From: Mammaliicoccus sciuri
Lineage (GTDB): Bacteria > Bacillota > Bacilli > Staphylococcales > Staphylococcaceae
DNA length: 64,000 nt
Direction of reading: 5' to 3'
NCBI RefSeq assembly: GCF_002901825.1
Contig: NZ_PPQD01000017.1
Span: 62,001-126,000, forward strand
Shown piece after piece: positions 1 through 9,661 of the stretch (positions are counted from its first letter, which is position 1; the number at the start of each line of letters is the position of its first letter). A program made the translations under genes and the position numbers. The notes beneath the pieces were generated by a model. It saw only the letters and a list, made by a program, of their open reading frames with translations. It ran no database searches and was not told the DNA's origin.

Positions 1-327
1 CATGACGACAGAGTCATGCAAGAAGAAATCTTCGGACCAGTTGTTGGTTTCAGCAAAGCAAAAGATTTTGATCAAGCAATTGAATTTGCGAATGATACAG
101 AATACGGTTTAACAGGTGGCGTTATTACAAATAACCGCTCTAAATTAGAACAAGCACGTAGAGACTTTATGGTAGGTAACTTATACTTCAATAGAGGATG
201 TACAGGTGCTATTGTAGGTTACCAACCATTTGGTGGCTTTAAAATGTCAGGTACAGATTCTAAAGCAGGTGGACCAGACTACTTAGTACTTCACTTACAA
301 GGACGTACGACATCAGAAATGTTATAA
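1..327 (+). CDS. rocA: 1-pyrroline-5-carboxylate dehydrogenase, C-terminal part (5' truncated by window edge)
   Basis: The reading frame is open from base 1, so only about the last 108 residues are present. This is an aldehyde dehydrogenase superfamily C-terminus: it has the conserved EEIFGPV segment and the terminal FGGFKMSG motif. Immediately downstream lie rocD and gudB. Together these suggest the proline/arginine catabolic enzyme that oxidises P5C (glutamate semialdehyde) to glutamate with NAD+. The catalytic cysteine lies upstream of the window and cannot be checked. A hairpin follows the stop codon. Confidence is high for the family and good for the specific assignment, based on neighbours. 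Confidence 0.88.
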   Translation, partial: HDDRVMQEEIFGPVVGFSKAKDFDQAIEFANDTEYGLTGGVITNNRSKLEQARRDFMVGNLYFNRGCTGAIVGYQPFGGFKMSGTDSKAGGPDYLVLHLQGRTTSEML

Positions 328-348
328 TATTGTTGAAATAATAAAAAT

Positions 349-380
349 ACAGTAGGGCGTTTACATGCTCTACTGTTTTA
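349..380 (+). terminator. Hairpin with short T-run between rocA and rocD
   Basis: A 10-bp stem (349-358 with 367-376, one G-T wobble) and an 8-base loop are followed by TTTTA. The rocD ribosome-binding site GGGAGGAG begins 6 bases later, so it may act as a partial terminator that lets some rocA transcription continue into rocD. Confidence 0.5.
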
Positions 381-397
381 ATGGGAGGAGATTTAAT

Positions 398-1588
398 ATG
401 ACAAAGTCACAAGAAATCATTGAACAAACAAATACATTTGGTGCGCCGAACTATTTGCCATTACCAATTGTAATTTCAGAAGCGGAAGGTATTTGGGTTA
501 AAGATCCAGAGGGCAATCGCTATTTAGATATGTTATCTGCTTATTCTGCAGTTAACCAAGGTCATCGTCATCCGAAAATTATCCAAGCATTAAAAGATCA
601 AGCAGATCGTGTAACACTTACTTCACGCGCATTCCATAGTGATCAATTAGGTCCTTGGTATGAAAAAATTTGTAAACTAGCAAACAAAGAAATGGTATTA
701 CCAATGAACACAGGTGCAGAAGCTGTTGAAACAGCGATTAAAGCTGCAAGACGTTGGGCTTATGATGTGAAAGGTGTAGAAGATAACAAAGCAGAAATCA
801 TTGCGATGAATGGTAACTTCCATGGTCGTACAATGGCTGCAGTTTCACTTTCTTCAGAAAAAGAATACCAAAGAGGTTATGGTCCATTATTAGGTGGATT
901 CAAACTTGTTGATTTCGGTGATATTGAACAAATTAAATCTGCTATTACACCAAATACAGCAGCCGTATTAATTGAACCTATTCAAGGTGAAGCGGGTATT
1001 AATGTACCTGAAGACGGTTATTTAAAACAAATTAGAGAAGTTTGTGATGAAAACAATGTGTTATTCATTGCAGATGAAATTCAAGCTGGTCTTGGTAGAA
1101 CAGGTAAATTATTCGCAACAGATTGGGATAATGTACAACCAGATATGTATATCTTAGGTAAAGCTTTAGGTGGAGGCGTATTCCCAATTTCATGTATTGT
1201 TGGTAATAAAGAAATTCTAGAAGTATTTAACCCAGGTTCACATGGTTCTACTTTTGGTGGTAACCCTCTAGCATGTGCGGTATCTGTTGCAGCATTAGAC
1301 GTACTAATTGATGAAAAATTATCTGAGCGTTCTTTAGAATTAGGAACTTATTTCAAAGAAGAATTACAAAAAATTGATCATCCATCAATTAAAGAAGTAA
1401 GAGGTAAAGGTTTATTCATCGGTATCGAATTAACTGAAGATGCAAGACCATATTGTGAAAAATTAAAAGAATTAGGTCTGTTATGTAAAGAAACTCATGA
1501 TACAGTTATTCGTTTTGCACCACCACTTATTATCGAAAAAGAAGATTTAGATTGGGCACTTGATCAAGTTAAGTCTGTTTTTAAATAA
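398..1588 (+). CDS. rocD: Ornithine aminotransferase
   Basis: A 396-residue class III PLP-dependent aminotransferase that converts ornithine and 2-oxoglutarate to glutamate semialdehyde and glutamate. Visible features are the N-terminal NYLPLPIV, the [10 protein letters not shown] cofactor-binding stretch, [15 protein letters not shown], and the PLP lysine in [10 protein letters not shown] chose the ATG at 398 because GGGAGGAG lies 9-16 bases before it; the longer frame starting at 365 runs through the upstream hairpin and has no ribosome-binding site. It lies between rocA and gudB, so ornithine carbon can flow through P5C to glutamate and then 2-oxoglutarate. Length fits the family. Confidence 0.95.
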   Translation: MTKSQEIIEQTNTFGAPNYLPLPIVISEAEGIWVKDPEGNRYLDMLSAYSAVNQGHRHPKIIQALKDQADRVTLTSRAFHSDQLGPWYEKICKLANKEMVLPMNTGAEAVETAIKAARRWAYDVKGVEDNKAEIIAMNGNFHGRTMAAVSLSSEKEYQRGYGPLLGGFKLVDFGDIEQIKSAITPNTAAVLIEPIQGEAGINVPEDGYLKQIREVCDENNVLFIADEIQAGLGRTGKLFATDWDNVQPDMYILGKALGGGVFPISCIVGNKEILEVFNPGSHGSTFGGNPLACAVSVAALDVLIDEKLSERSLELGTYFKEELQKIDHPSIKEVRGKGLFIGIELTEDARPYCEKLKELGLLCKETHDTVIRFAPPLIIEKEDLDWALDQVKSVFK

Positions 1589-1594
1589 AAAATC

Positions 1595-1608
1595 TGATAA
1601 CGTTTACA
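1595..1608 (+). promoter_or_regulatory. cre site (CcpA binding) upstream of gudB
   Basis: The 14 bases TGATAACGTTTACA match every defined position of the catabolite-responsive element consensus TGWNANCGNTNWCA. The site lies 40 bp upstream of the likely gudB -10 element and just after rocD, a position where CcpA could repress glutamate catabolism when glucose is present. Confidence 0.7.
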
Positions 1609-1644
1609 AAAAAACGTTTAAGACCTTTTAAAAATAATCAATTA

Positions 1645-1653
1645 TGTTACAAT
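1645..1653 (+). promoter_or_regulatory. Extended -10 promoter of gudB
   Basis: TG-T-TACAAT is an extended -10 element with only a weak -35 (CTTTTA). It lies 43 bases before the gudB start. Confidence 0.45.
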
Positions 1654-1696
1654 TATTTAGAGATTAAAAGTATTTAAAAAAGAGGCGAAGAGGATC

Positions 1697-2941
1697 ATGA
1701 GCGAAAATTTAAATTTAGTTTCATCGACACAAGAAATTATTGGTGAAGCCCTTAATAAATTAGGTTTTGACGAGGGAATGTACGATTTAATTAAAGAACC
1801 AATGAGATTATTAACAGTGCGTATACCTGTTAGAATGGATGACGGTTCTGTTAAGACATTTACTGGTTATCGTGCACAACATAATGATGCAGTTGGACCA
1901 ACTAAAGGTGGGGTTCGTTTCCATCCAGATGTTGATGTCGAAGAAGTAACTGCATTATCTATGTGGATGACGTTAAAATGTGGAATTGTAGATTTACCTT
2001 ATGGTGGTGGTAAAGGTGGTATTGTCTGTGACCCAAGACAAATGAGTATTCATGAAGTAGAAAGATTATCTCGTGGATATGTTCGTGCTATTTCTCAAAT
2101 AGTAGGTCCTACAAAAGACATTCCAGCACCAGACGTATTTACAAACTCACAAATTATGGCTTGGATGATGGATGAATATAGTCAAATGGATGAATTTAAT
2201 TCTCCAGGATTTATTACTGGTAAACCTATTGTTTTAGGTGGTTCTCAAGGTAGAGATCGTTCTACTGCATTAGGTGTTGTTATTGCAATTGAAGAAGCAG
2301 CTAAGAGACGTGGAAAAACAATCGAAGGTTCAAGAGTCGTTATTCAAGGATTTGGTAACGCAGGAAGCTTTTTAGCGAAATTCTTATATGATCAAGGCGC
2401 TAAAATAGTAGGTATTTCAGATGCTTATGGTGCACTTCATGATCCTGAAGGTTTAGATATCGATTATTTATTAGATCGTCGTGATAGCTTCGGAACAGTT
2501 ACAAATTTATTTGATGATACAATTTCTAATAAAGAATTATTTGAAATTGATTGTGATATCCTTGTTCCAGCAGCGATTTCAAATCAAATTACAGAAGATA
2601 ATGCTAATGATATTAAAGCTGAAATTGTAGTAGAAGCAGCTAATGGTCCAACTACAATGGCAGCAACTAAAATATTAAGTGAGCGTGGCGTTCTTCTTGT
2701 GCCAGACGTATTAGCAAGTGCTGGTGGCGTAACAGTATCATACTTCGAGTGGGTACAAAATAACCAAGGTTATTACTGGACTGAAGAAGAAGTTAACGAA
2801 AAACTACGTGAAAAATTAGTTAAAGCTTTTGATACAATTTATAACTTAGCAGAAAATAGAAAAATAGATATGAGATTAGCAGCTTATATTGTAGGTATTA
2901 AACGTACAGCTGAAGCGGCTAGATATAGAGGTTGGGCATAA
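1697..2941 (+). CDS. gudB: NAD-specific glutamate dehydrogenase
   Basis: A 414-residue Glu/Leu/Phe/Val dehydrogenase that deaminates glutamate to 2-oxoglutarate and ammonia. Visible features are the dimerisation/active-site part with GPTKGGVRFHPDV and the catalytic lysine region KCGIVDLPYGGGKGG, then the Rossmann domain with VVIQGFGNAGS. The ATG at 1697 follows AGAGGCGAAGAGG. Length equals that of staphylococcal GudB. Its position after rocA-rocD and the upstream cre site point to a catabolic role. A strong bidirectional terminator follows. Confidence 0.95.
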   Translation: MSENLNLVSSTQEIIGEALNKLGFDEGMYDLIKEPMRLLTVRIPVRMDDGSVKTFTGYRAQHNDAVGPTKGGVRFHPDVDVEEVTALSMWMTLKCGIVDLPYGGGKGGIVCDPRQMSIHEVERLSRGYVRAISQIVGPTKDIPAPDVFTNSQIMAWMMDEYSQMDEFNSPGFITGKPIVLGGSQGRDRSTALGVVIAIEEAAKRRGKTIEGSRVVIQGFGNAGSFLAKFLYDQGAKIVGISDAYGALHDPEGLDIDYLLDRRDSFGTVTNLFDDTISNKELFEIDCDILVPAAISNQITEDNANDIKAEIVVEAANGPTTMAATKILSERGVLLVPDVLASAGGVTVSYFEWVQNNQGYYWTEEEVNEKLREKLVKAFDTIYNLAENRKIDMRLAAYIVGIKRTAEAARYRGWA

Positions 2942-2953
2942 GCCTTAACCAAT

Positions 2954-2986
2954 AAAACACACCATTTTGCATGGTGTGTTTTTTGA
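2954..2986. terminator. Bidirectional terminator between gudB and argH
   Basis: A 12-bp perfect stem (2954-2965 with 2971-2982) with a 5-base loop and a T-run on one side and an A-run on the other. It serves the convergent ends of gudB and argH. Confidence 0.85.
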
Positions 2987-4360
2987 TTATATGAGTTTTT
3001 TAGCGACATTAATTTGATGTTGGACGGACTCTTGACCTGTTGAACCATAACTTTTTCTACGGTTTAAACAGTTTTCAGGTTTTAAGTAATCAAATACATT
3101 TTCTTGTATACGTTCGTTGTAAGATTGATATTGTTCTAATGGTACATCTAATAAATATTTTCCATTTTGAATGCACCATAATACAATTTTACCTACAATC
3201 TCATGTGCTTCTCTAAAAGGTATATTTTGTTCTACTAAATAATCAGCTAGCTCAGTAGCATTAGAAAAATCTTTATGCACTGTTTCATTTAAACGCTCTT
3301 TATTCACTTGCATAGTAGATATCATACCTTCGAAAATACGCAATGAGCCTTTAACAGTATGAATAGCATCAAACAGACCTTCTTTATCTTCTTGCATATC
3401 TTTATTATATGCTAATGGTAAGCCTTTTAAAGTAACGAGCATACTCATTAAATGACCTGTTGTTCTGCCAACTTTTCCTCTAATCAATTCTGCCATATCA
3501 GGGTTTTTCTTCTGCGGCATAATCGATGATCCAGTAGAAAAACTATCTGATAATGTAACAAATTTAGCTTCATCAGTAGACCAGAAAATAATTTCTTCAG
3601 CAAATCTTGATAGGTGAACCATCGTTAATGAAATATTATGCACTGTTTCAACGATATAATCACGGTCACTAACTGCATCAAGACTATTTTCATATAAACT
3701 GCTAAAGTTTAAAAGTTCTTGTGTACGATGTCTATCAATAGGATGGGTTGTACCACTTAAAGCTGCAGCACCTAGTGGACTGATGTCGATTCTTTTTAAA
3801 CTATCATTAAATCTCGATTTATCACGCTCTAACATCCAGAAATAAGTCATGATATGATGCGCGAAAGATATAGGTTGCGCTCTTTGTAAGTGCGTGTAAC
3901 CGGGCATGATGGTATGCACATGTTCATCAGCAATACGAAGAATTGATTTTTGAAGAGATTCTATAAGTGTGAGAATCTCTTGAACATGTTGTTTCGTATA
4001 AAGGTGCATATCCGTTGCAACTTGATCATTTCTACTTCTACCAGTATGCAATTTACCGCCTACTTGACCAATTTTCTGAATTAAAGCATGTTCAATATTT
4101 AAATGAATATCTTCTAGTGATTCAGAAAGCTCAAGATTACCGTTATAATAGTCGGTTTGGATATCTTTTAGACCTTGAATAATTTGATTTGATTCTTCAG
4201 TTTTGATAATATTTTGTTCCGCTAACATTGTTGCATGTGCAATACTACCTTGAATATCTTGATCAATTAAATTTTTATCAAAATGGATAGATGCATTAAA
4301 TGCATCTACCCATGATTCAGGGTTAGACTCGAATCTTCCACCCCATGCTTTTTTTGTCAT
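2987..4360 (-). CDS. argH: Argininosuccinate lyase
   Basis: A 457-residue fumarase/aspartase superfamily enzyme that cleaves argininosuccinate to arginine and fumarate, the last step of arginine synthesis. The superfamily signature [12 protein letters not shown] is intact, as are [13 protein letters not shown] and [11 protein letters not shown]. Its start codon overlaps the argG stop by 4 bases (ATGA), so the two are translationally coupled. Length fits the family. Confidence 0.96.
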   Translation of the reverse strand: MTKKAWGGRFESNPESWVDAFNASIHFDKNLIDQDIQGSIAHATMLAEQNIIKTEESNQIIQGLKDIQTDYYNGNLELSESLEDIHLNIEHALIQKIGQVGGKLHTGRSRNDQVATDMHLYTKQHVQEILTLIESLQKSILRIADEHVHTIMPGYTHLQRAQPISFAHHIMTYFWMLERDKSRFNDSLKRIDISPLGAAALSGTTHPIDRHRTQELLNFSSLYENSLDAVSDRDYIVETVHNISLTMVHLSRFAEEIIFWSTDEAKFVTLSDSFSTGSSIMPQKKNPDMAELIRGKVGRTTGHLMSMLVTLKGLPLAYNKDMQEDKEGLFDAIHTVKGSLRIFEGMISTMQVNKERLNETVHKDFSNATELADYLVEQNIPFREAHEIVGKIVLWCIQNGKYLLDVPLEQYQSYNERIQENVFDYLKPENCLNRRKSYGSTGQESVQHQINVAKKLI

Positions 4361-5559
4361 TTTAAAACACCCTCTGTTTCTAATAATGCTTTAACCTTAG
4401 TAGGTAAACCGAAGATTTCAATGAATCCTACAGCTGCTTCTTGGTTAAATGCGTCTTCTTTAGTGTACGTTGCAAGTGCTTCATTGTATAAACTAAATGG
4501 AGATTTACGTCCATTAACGATTACATTTCCTTTAAATAGTTTAACACGTACTGTACCTGTTACTTGAGTTTGTGTAGAATCGATAAATTGTTTTAAGCTA
4601 TCTGTTAATGGAGAGAACCATAATCCATTATAGATTTGTTCAGCTAATTGTTTTTCGATTACAGGTTTAAAGTGTGCAACGTCTTTAGTTAAAGTAATCG
4701 TTTCTAATGCTTTATGTGCTTCCATTATAACCTTTGCACCTGGTGTTTCATAGACTTCACGTGATTTAATACCAACTAAACGGTTTTCTACGTGATCGAT
4801 TCTGCCGATACCATGTAAACCAGCAATTTCATTAAGTTGTAAGATTAATTCATCTAACGGATATGATTTATTATTGATTGAAATAGGTAAACCTTTTTCA
4901 AATACAATTTCAAGTTCTTCTGGTGTATCAGGTGTTTCTTCAATTGGTTTCGTTAAATCATAAGCATCTTCTGGTGGTGTCGCAAATGGATCTTCAAGAA
5001 TACCACACTCATTACTACGACCCCATAAATTTTGGTCAATTGAATATGGAGAATCTAAATTGATAGGAATTGGAATGTTATGTTTTTTAGCATAATCAAT
5101 TTCTTCCTCACGACTCCAAGACCATTCACGTACTGGCGCTAATACTTCAATATGAGGCGCTAATGCTTTAATAGCTACTTCAAAACGTACTTGGTCATTC
5201 CCCTTACCAGTACATCCGTGTGCTATTGCAATCGCATCTTCTTCTTGAGCGATTTCAACTAATTTCTTAGATATAAGTGGTCTACTCAATGCAGAAACAA
5301 GTGGATAACTACCTTCATACATTGTATTACCTTTAATTGCATAACCAACAAAATCTTCACTGAATTCTTTTGTTGCGTCTATTACATATGATTTTTCTGC
5401 ACCCATATCATAAGCTTTTTGTTTAACTAGTTCTAAATCTTTACCTTCACCAACATCTAAACAACATGCAATTACTGTATATCCTTTTTCAATTAGCCAT
5501 TTTACTGCAACACTCGTATCCAATCCGCCTGAGTATGCCAATACAACTTTGTTAGTCAT
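4357..5559 (-). CDS. argG: Argininosuccinate synthase
   Basis: A 400-residue enzyme that condenses citrulline and aspartate with ATP to argininosuccinate. The N-terminal PP-loop AYSGGLDTS (residues 9-17) binds ATP, and [13 protein letters not shown] is the conserved substrate region. First gene of the argGH operon; GCGAGG lies upstream of the ATG. The 210-base gap to pgi is very AT-rich. I could not identify a convincing ArgR operator in it, although a candidate minus-strand promoter (TTGAAC, 17 bp, TATTGT) can be drawn. Confidence 0.96.
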   Translation of the reverse strand: MTNKVVLAYSGGLDTSVAVKWLIEKGYTVIACCLDVGEGKDLELVKQKAYDMGAEKSYVIDATKEFSEDFVGYAIKGNTMYEGSYPLVSALSRPLISKKLVEIAQEEDAIAIAHGCTGKGNDQVRFEVAIKALAPHIEVLAPVREWSWSREEEIDYAKKHNIPIPINLDSPYSIDQNLWGRSNECGILEDPFATPPEDAYDLTKPIEETPDTPEELEIVFEKGLPISINNKSYPLDELILQLNEIAGLHGIGRIDHVENRLVGIKSREVYETPGAKVIMEAHKALETITLTKDVAHFKPVIEKQLAEQIYNGLWFSPLTDSLKQFIDSTQTQVTGTVRVKLFKGNVIVNGRKSPFSLYNEALATYTKEDAFNQEAAVGFIEIFGLPTKVKALLETEGVLK

Positions 5560-5696
5560 TAAAAAAACCTCGCTTTTGTATTAATATTTAATATTTTGTA
5601 TATTTAATCGATAAACATACAATATCATATTAAAAATGAATGTTCAATAGTTATTTTAAATATTTATGCATGTAAAAGTATATCGCTGCATTTCAA

Positions 5697-5725
5697 TTGA
5701 AAGCCTATGAAAACTAGAGTAAAAT
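5697..5725 (+). promoter_or_regulatory. Sigma-A type promoter of pgi
   Basis: TTGAAA at 5697-5702, a 17-base spacer, and TAAAAT at 5720-5725, 44 bases before the pgi start. Good match at the ideal spacing. Confidence 0.7.
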
Positions 5726-5769
5726 AAAGACGTTGTTGAAATTAAATATAGATTACATAGGAGGATATT

Positions 5770-7107
5770 ATGTCACATATTCAATTTGATTATAAAAAAG
5801 CTTTAACATTTTTTGGTGAACATGAGTTAGAACAATCACGTGATCTAGTAAAAAATATACATCATGTTATACATGAAAAGACTGGAGCAGGTAGCGACTT
5901 TTTAGGATGGGTTGACCTTCCTGTAGATTATGACAAAGAAGAGTTCGATAGAATTCTAGCTGCTTCTAAACGTATCAAAGAACAATCTGAAGTATTACTT
6001 GTTATTGGTATTGGTGGTTCATATTTAGGTGCACGTGCAGCAGTTGAAATGTTAAATTCTACATTTGCTAATTATGAAAAAGGTGAGAATCCTCAAATTA
6101 TATTTGTAGGGCATCATTTATCTTCATCTTATGTACATGATTTAATTGAGTATATAGATGGTAAAGATTTCTCTATTAACGTTATTTCTAAATCAGGTAC
6201 AACGACTGAACCTGCAGTAGCATTTAGAATCTTTAAGAAAATTTTAGAAGAAAAATACGGTAAAGAAGAAGCTAAAAACCGTATCTTTGCTACAACTGAT
6301 AAAGAAAAAGGCGCTTTAAAAGATTTAGCTACTGGTGAAGGTTATGAAACATTTGTCGTACCAGATGATGTTGGTGGTAGATATTCAGTATTAACAGCAG
6401 TTGGTTTATTACCAATCGCAGCAAGTGGTATTGATATTCAAGATATGATGAAAGGTGCTGCAGCTGCGCGTGAAGATTTATCATCTTCAGAACTTGATGA
6501 CAATATTGCATATCAATATGCAGCAATTCGTAATATCTTATATGCAAAAGGGTATTCAACAGAAATGTTAATCAACTACGAACCAGCTTTACAATACTTC
6601 AGTGAATGGTGGAAACAATTATTCGGTGAATCTGAAGGTAAAGATTTCAAAGGTATTTATCCATCAAGTGCTAATTTCACTTCTGACTTACATTCACTTG
6701 GTCAATATGTACAAGAAGGCCGTCGTTTCTTATTTGAAACAGTTGTAAAAGTTGAAAATCCTAAACATGATATTACAATTGAAGAAGACAAAGATGATTT
6801 AGACGGTTTAAACTTCTTAGCAGGTGAAACAGTTGACTTCGTTAATACGAAAGCATTCCAAGGAACATTATTAGCACATACAGATGGTGGCGTACCAAAC
6901 TTAGTTGTTAAAGTTCCTCAATTAGATGCATATACATTCGGTTATGTTGTATACTTCTTCGAATTAGCATGTGCTATGAGTGGTTATATGTTAGGCGTGA
7001 ATCCATTTAACCAACCAGGTGTTGAAGCATACAAGCAAAATATGTTCGCATTACTTGGTAAACCAGGATTCGAAGACTTGAAAAAAGAATTAGAAGATAG
7101 ACTATAA
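5770..7107 (+). CDS. pgi: Glucose-6-phosphate isomerase
   Basis: A 445-residue enzyme that interconverts glucose-6-phosphate and fructose-6-phosphate in glycolysis. It contains the SIS-type sugar-phosphate site SKSGTTTEP and the family segments [12 protein letters not shown] and [10 protein letters not shown]. The start ATG follows GGAGG with good spacing. It stands alone, with its own promoter and terminator, and lies opposite the argGH operon. Length is normal for Bacillales Pgi. Confidence 0.97.
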   Translation: MSHIQFDYKKALTFFGEHELEQSRDLVKNIHHVIHEKTGAGSDFLGWVDLPVDYDKEEFDRILAASKRIKEQSEVLLVIGIGGSYLGARAAVEMLNSTFANYEKGENPQIIFVGHHLSSSYVHDLIEYIDGKDFSINVISKSGTTTEPAVAFRIFKKILEEKYGKEEAKNRIFATTDKEKGALKDLATGEGYETFVVPDDVGGRYSVLTAVGLLPIAASGIDIQDMMKGAAAAREDLSSSELDDNIAYQYAAIRNILYAKGYSTEMLINYEPALQYFSEWWKQLFGESEGKDFKGIYPSSANFTSDLHSLGQYVQEGRRFLFETVVKVENPKHDITIEEDKDDLDGLNFLAGETVDFVNTKAFQGTLLAHTDGGVPNLVVKVPQLDAYTFGYVVYFFELACAMSGYMLGVNPFNQPGVEAYKQNMFALLGKPGFEDLKKELEDRL

Positions 7108-7122
7108 TATGAAACGTATTTT

Positions 7123-7163
7123 AGAAAAAAGTCCCCAAATTTAATTTGGAGGACTTTTTTTAT
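7123..7163 (+). terminator. Terminator of pgi
   Basis: AAAAAAGTCCCCAAATT pairs with AATTTGGAGGACTTTTTT (one bulged base), ending in a T-run. Confidence 0.8.
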
Positions 7164-7201
7164 TTTGAATTTGAATTTTTTGAAGAAATGAGTGATATTT
7201 T

Positions 7202-8146
7202 ATGAAAATACGTAAAAATTTATTTTTAGCTTATATTGATGCATTCCAAAATAGGGTGGATGAGTTACCTGAAAATATAGATGAACAATACCAAGTCACA
7301 AAGCAAGGGTACGAAGGCGAAAAAGCATTCGCTCAAATACTTGAAAGCTATGGGGCAGAATGGTGGCTATATGATTTACAGATTAAAAATTATAATCACA
7401 TTCAATTTGATTTTGTAGTCATAACAGACGATGCCATCATCCAATTTGAAATTAAAAATTATACAGGTGACTATTATTTTGAAAATCACAAACTATATAG
7501 AAGTACAGGTTTTGTATCTAAAGATCTTATTAATCAATATGAAGTCGCTCAAGAAGGTTTAAAAAGAATCGTTGAGAAATATAAATTAAAACGCAAAGTA
7601 GAAAGCTATGTTGTTTTTATACATCCAACTTTCACGTTACATGGTGATTTACGATCACGAATGAATATTATTTTAAAAAGTGAGGTACATAAAATAAAAG
7701 ATATGGTATCACAAAACTTTAAATATGAAGAGAATAAATGGATATACTGTAAACTAAAAAGCCTACACGAAGCATTTTTAAATACAAATCAAATACCAAA
7801 TTTGAATATAGAATATAAAGATTTAAAAAGAGGCGTACGATGTACAAACTGTCGAAAGTTGATTCGAGTAGATGAATTATTTAATAAACGAAAATATTTA
7901 AAATGTCATCATTGTAAGAGAGAATTGAATAGAACGAATATTATTATTCAATCATTAGAAGAATTATATTTATTAAAAGGCGCACCATTTTCAGTAAAAG
8001 AAGCAGAAATGTGGACAGGGGTCTACAGAAGTTCCATAAAGAGAATCCTATATAAGTACTTTATAAGAAGCGGTAATAGAAAAAGTACTAGATATGGACC
8101 GATAAAAAAATATACCGGTCCAGAAACGAGAAATACGGACCGATAA
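7202..8146 (+). CDS. NERD-domain protein with zinc ribbon; C-terminal tail encoded by an intergenic repeat
   Basis: A 314-residue cytosolic protein. Residues about 35-150 fit the nuclease-related domain (NERD): GYEGEKAFAQIL, then FDFVVITDDAIIQFEIKNY with the E-x-K catalytic-type core. A zinc ribbon follows (C214-x2-C217 and C235-x2-C238), then a helix-rich segment that may bind DNA. NERD proteins are thought to act in DNA processing; no substrate is established. The ribosome-binding site is weak. The last ~16 residues are encoded by the first unit and a half of the 41-bp repeat array beginning at 8096, so the original stop may have been lost when repeats were inserted. Confidence 0.75.
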   Translation: MKIRKNLFLAYIDAFQNRVDELPENIDEQYQVTKQGYEGEKAFAQILESYGAEWWLYDLQIKNYNHIQFDFVVITDDAIIQFEIKNYTGDYYFENHKLYRSTGFVSKDLINQYEVAQEGLKRIVEKYKLKRKVESYVVFIHPTFTLHGDLRSRMNIILKSEVHKIKDMVSQNFKYEENKWIYCKLKSLHEAFLNTNQIPNLNIEYKDLKRGVRCTNCRKLIRVDELFNKRKYLKCHHCKRELNRTNIIIQSLEELYLLKGAPFSVKEAEMWTGVYRSSIKRILYKYFIRSGNRKSTRYGPIKKYTGPETRNTDR

Positions 8147-8341
8147 AAAAATATACCGGTCCAGAAATGAGAAATAAGGACCGATAAAAAAATATACCGG
8201 TCCAGAAACGAGAAATAAGGACCGATAAAAAAATATACCGGTCCAGAAACGAGAAATACGGACCGATAAAAAAATATACCGGTCCAGAAATGAGAAATAA
8301 GGACCGATAAAAAAATTTACTAGCTCAAAACTAGTAGATTC
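8096..8341. repeat. 41-bp tandem repeat array, type 1 (six units)
   Basis: Units start at 8096, 8137, 8178, 8219, 8260 and 8301, exactly 41 bases apart. Each has near-inverted arms GGACCGATA and TACCGGTCC around an A-rich loop, followed by a spacer (AGAAAYGAGAAATAM). The last unit decays into ACTAG-rich sequence. Each unit could form a hairpin. The first unit overlaps the end of the NERD gene. Open frames read through it are low-complexity artefacts. A related array lies at 21735. Confidence 0.9.
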
Positions 8342-8500
8342 CCATACCAACAAACCAACTTCCTTCAAATATTACCCCCTACAAACCAATGAATTCCTTC
8401 TCATTCCTAAAGATACGACTTTTGTATGATGTCAATTTACTTTTCTATTTACACATTTATCGGTATAATTAATCTAAATTTAAGAAGGAAGTTGCGTTAC
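8342..8500 (+). promoter_or_regulatory. Leader of the TVP38-spsA-spsB group with candidate -10
   Basis: With the array before it, this makes a 354-base stretch without a gene. After the repeats the sequence is AT-rich, with TATAAT at 8464-8469 and a poor -35. The ribosome-binding site AAGGAAG is at 8485-8491. Confidence 0.4.
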
Positions 8501-9115
8501 ATGTTAATACAAGATTTAATGAATTGGTTCAGTGAAGAGAACATTACTGAATTAATTGAAACGTTTAGATCGTTCGGGATATTCATAGCATTTTTATTAC
8601 CATTTATTGAGGCATTCTTACCGTTTTTGCCAATCATTCTATTTGTAATTGCTAATGTAAATGCTTATGGATTATTGTTAGGTTTTATCATTACATGGGC
8701 TGGTACTGTATCGGGAAGTTATATAGTCTTTATAATCTTTAGAGTAATTTCTAAAAAGCCTTTTATGAAAAGGGTTATTGAACAGCCTAGAGTTGTAAGG
8801 TTTATTCAGTGGATTGATGAACATGGATTCGGACCACTGTTTATTTTGTTGTGCTTTCCATTTACGCCAGGTGCTTTAGTTAATATGGTTAGTGCCTTTT
8901 CAAACATTAGTAAACAAGTCTATTTAATCGCGTTAATTTTATCAAAAGCCATTATGATATTTACATTAAGTTTCATTGGTGCCGATATAAATTCCTTTTT
9001 TGCAAGTCCTAAAAAGAGTATAATAGTAGTCGTGATTATATTTGTGCTCTGGCTAGTTGGAAAAGGCTTAGAAAAATATTTTGATAAACGCTTAAAAAAT
9101 AGGAGTCAAAAATGA
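8501..9115 (+). CDS. TVP38/TMEM64 (DedA-like) family membrane protein
   Basis: A 204-residue integral membrane protein with about five hydrophobic segments. It contains the SNARE-associated/VTT-type features FLPFLPIILFVIANV, GxxSGSYIVFIIFR and FIQWIDEHGFGPLFILLCFPFTPGALVN. The VTT superfamily is linked to lipid scrambling or envelope stress; the role here is unknown. I chose the ATG at 8501 because AAGGAAG precedes it; the longer frame from 8426 lacks a ribosome-binding site. Its stop overlaps the spsA start by 4 bases, so it probably heads an operon with the two signal peptidases. Confidence 0.85.
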   Translation: MLIQDLMNWFSEENITELIETFRSFGIFIAFLLPFIEAFLPFLPIILFVIANVNAYGLLLGFIITWAGTVSGSYIVFIIFRVISKKPFMKRVIEQPRVVRFIQWIDEHGFGPLFILLCFPFTPGALVNMVSAFSNISKQVYLIALILSKAIMIFTLSFIGADINSFFASPKKSIIVVVIIFVLWLVGKGLEKYFDKRLKNRSQK

Positions 9116-9642
9116 AAAAAATATTCGAATGGATAATTGCAATTATAATTGCGTTAGTATTATTATTTATTGTAAGAACATTTTTATTCATCGGTTATGT
9201 TGTAGACGGAGACTCAATGAAACCAACTTTTCATGATAATGATAGAGTAATTGTTAATAAGCTTGTTAAGAATTTTGGACAAATTAATAACGGTGATGTT
9301 ATCGTTTTTCATGCGAATAAAAATGCTGATTATATTAAAAGAGTTATCGGGTTGCCAGGCGACACAGTTGAAATGAAAAACAACAAACTGTATATTAATG
9401 GTACCCATGTAAATGAGCGTTATTTAAATGATAATATAAAGACTGATGATTTTAGTACAAGAACCATTCAAGGCTCTAAAAGTGATGTTATTCCTAATGG
9501 TGAATATCTAGTATTAGGTGACAATCGTAGCAATAGCAGAGACTCAAGAGAAATTGGTTTTGTACATGAAGATGATATCGTTGGTACTGTGAATTTAAGA
9601 TATTATCCATTTAATCAAATAGATGTGAATTTTGATAAATAA
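9112..9642 (+). CDS. spsA: Type I signal peptidase, SpsA position, with intact Ser-Lys dyad
   Basis: A 176-residue single-pass membrane protease of the S26 family. After an N-terminal membrane anchor (about residues 5-28) come GDSMKPT with candidate nucleophile S35, DYIKRVIGLPGD with general base K76, and GEYLVLGDNRSNSRDSRE. By position it is SpsA, which in S. aureus is an inactive paralogue lacking these residues. Here both are present, so this copy looks able to cleave signal peptides. It overlaps the upstream TVP38 gene by 4 bases and is followed by spsB after 19 bases, pointing to co-expression. Confidence 0.9.
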   Translation: MKKIFEWIIAIIIALVLLFIVRTFLFIGYVVDGDSMKPTFHDNDRVIVNKLVKNFGQINNGDVIVFHANKNADYIKRVIGLPGDTVEMKNNKLYINGTHVNERYLNDNIKTDDFSTRTIQGSKSDVIPNGEYLVLGDNRSNSRDSREIGFVHEDDIVGTVNLRYYPFNQIDVNFDK

Positions 9643-9661
9643 TAATAATGAGGTGGCATTT

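Noticed and set aside
5560-5769. ArgR (ARG box) operator at argG
   Set aside because: AT-rich stretches resemble half-sites, but no 18-bp palindrome fits well enough to call.
8096-8341. CRISPR array
   Set aside because: Units differ by only a few bases and there are no unique spacers. The arrays at 21.7, 29.3 and 59.7 kb fail for the same reason. No cas genes are present.
8048-8368. 106-residue minus-strand open frame rich in repeated FLDRYIFLSVRISRFW-like segments
   Set aside because: It is a translation of the 41-bp repeats cycling through frames. No ribosome-binding site and low complexity.
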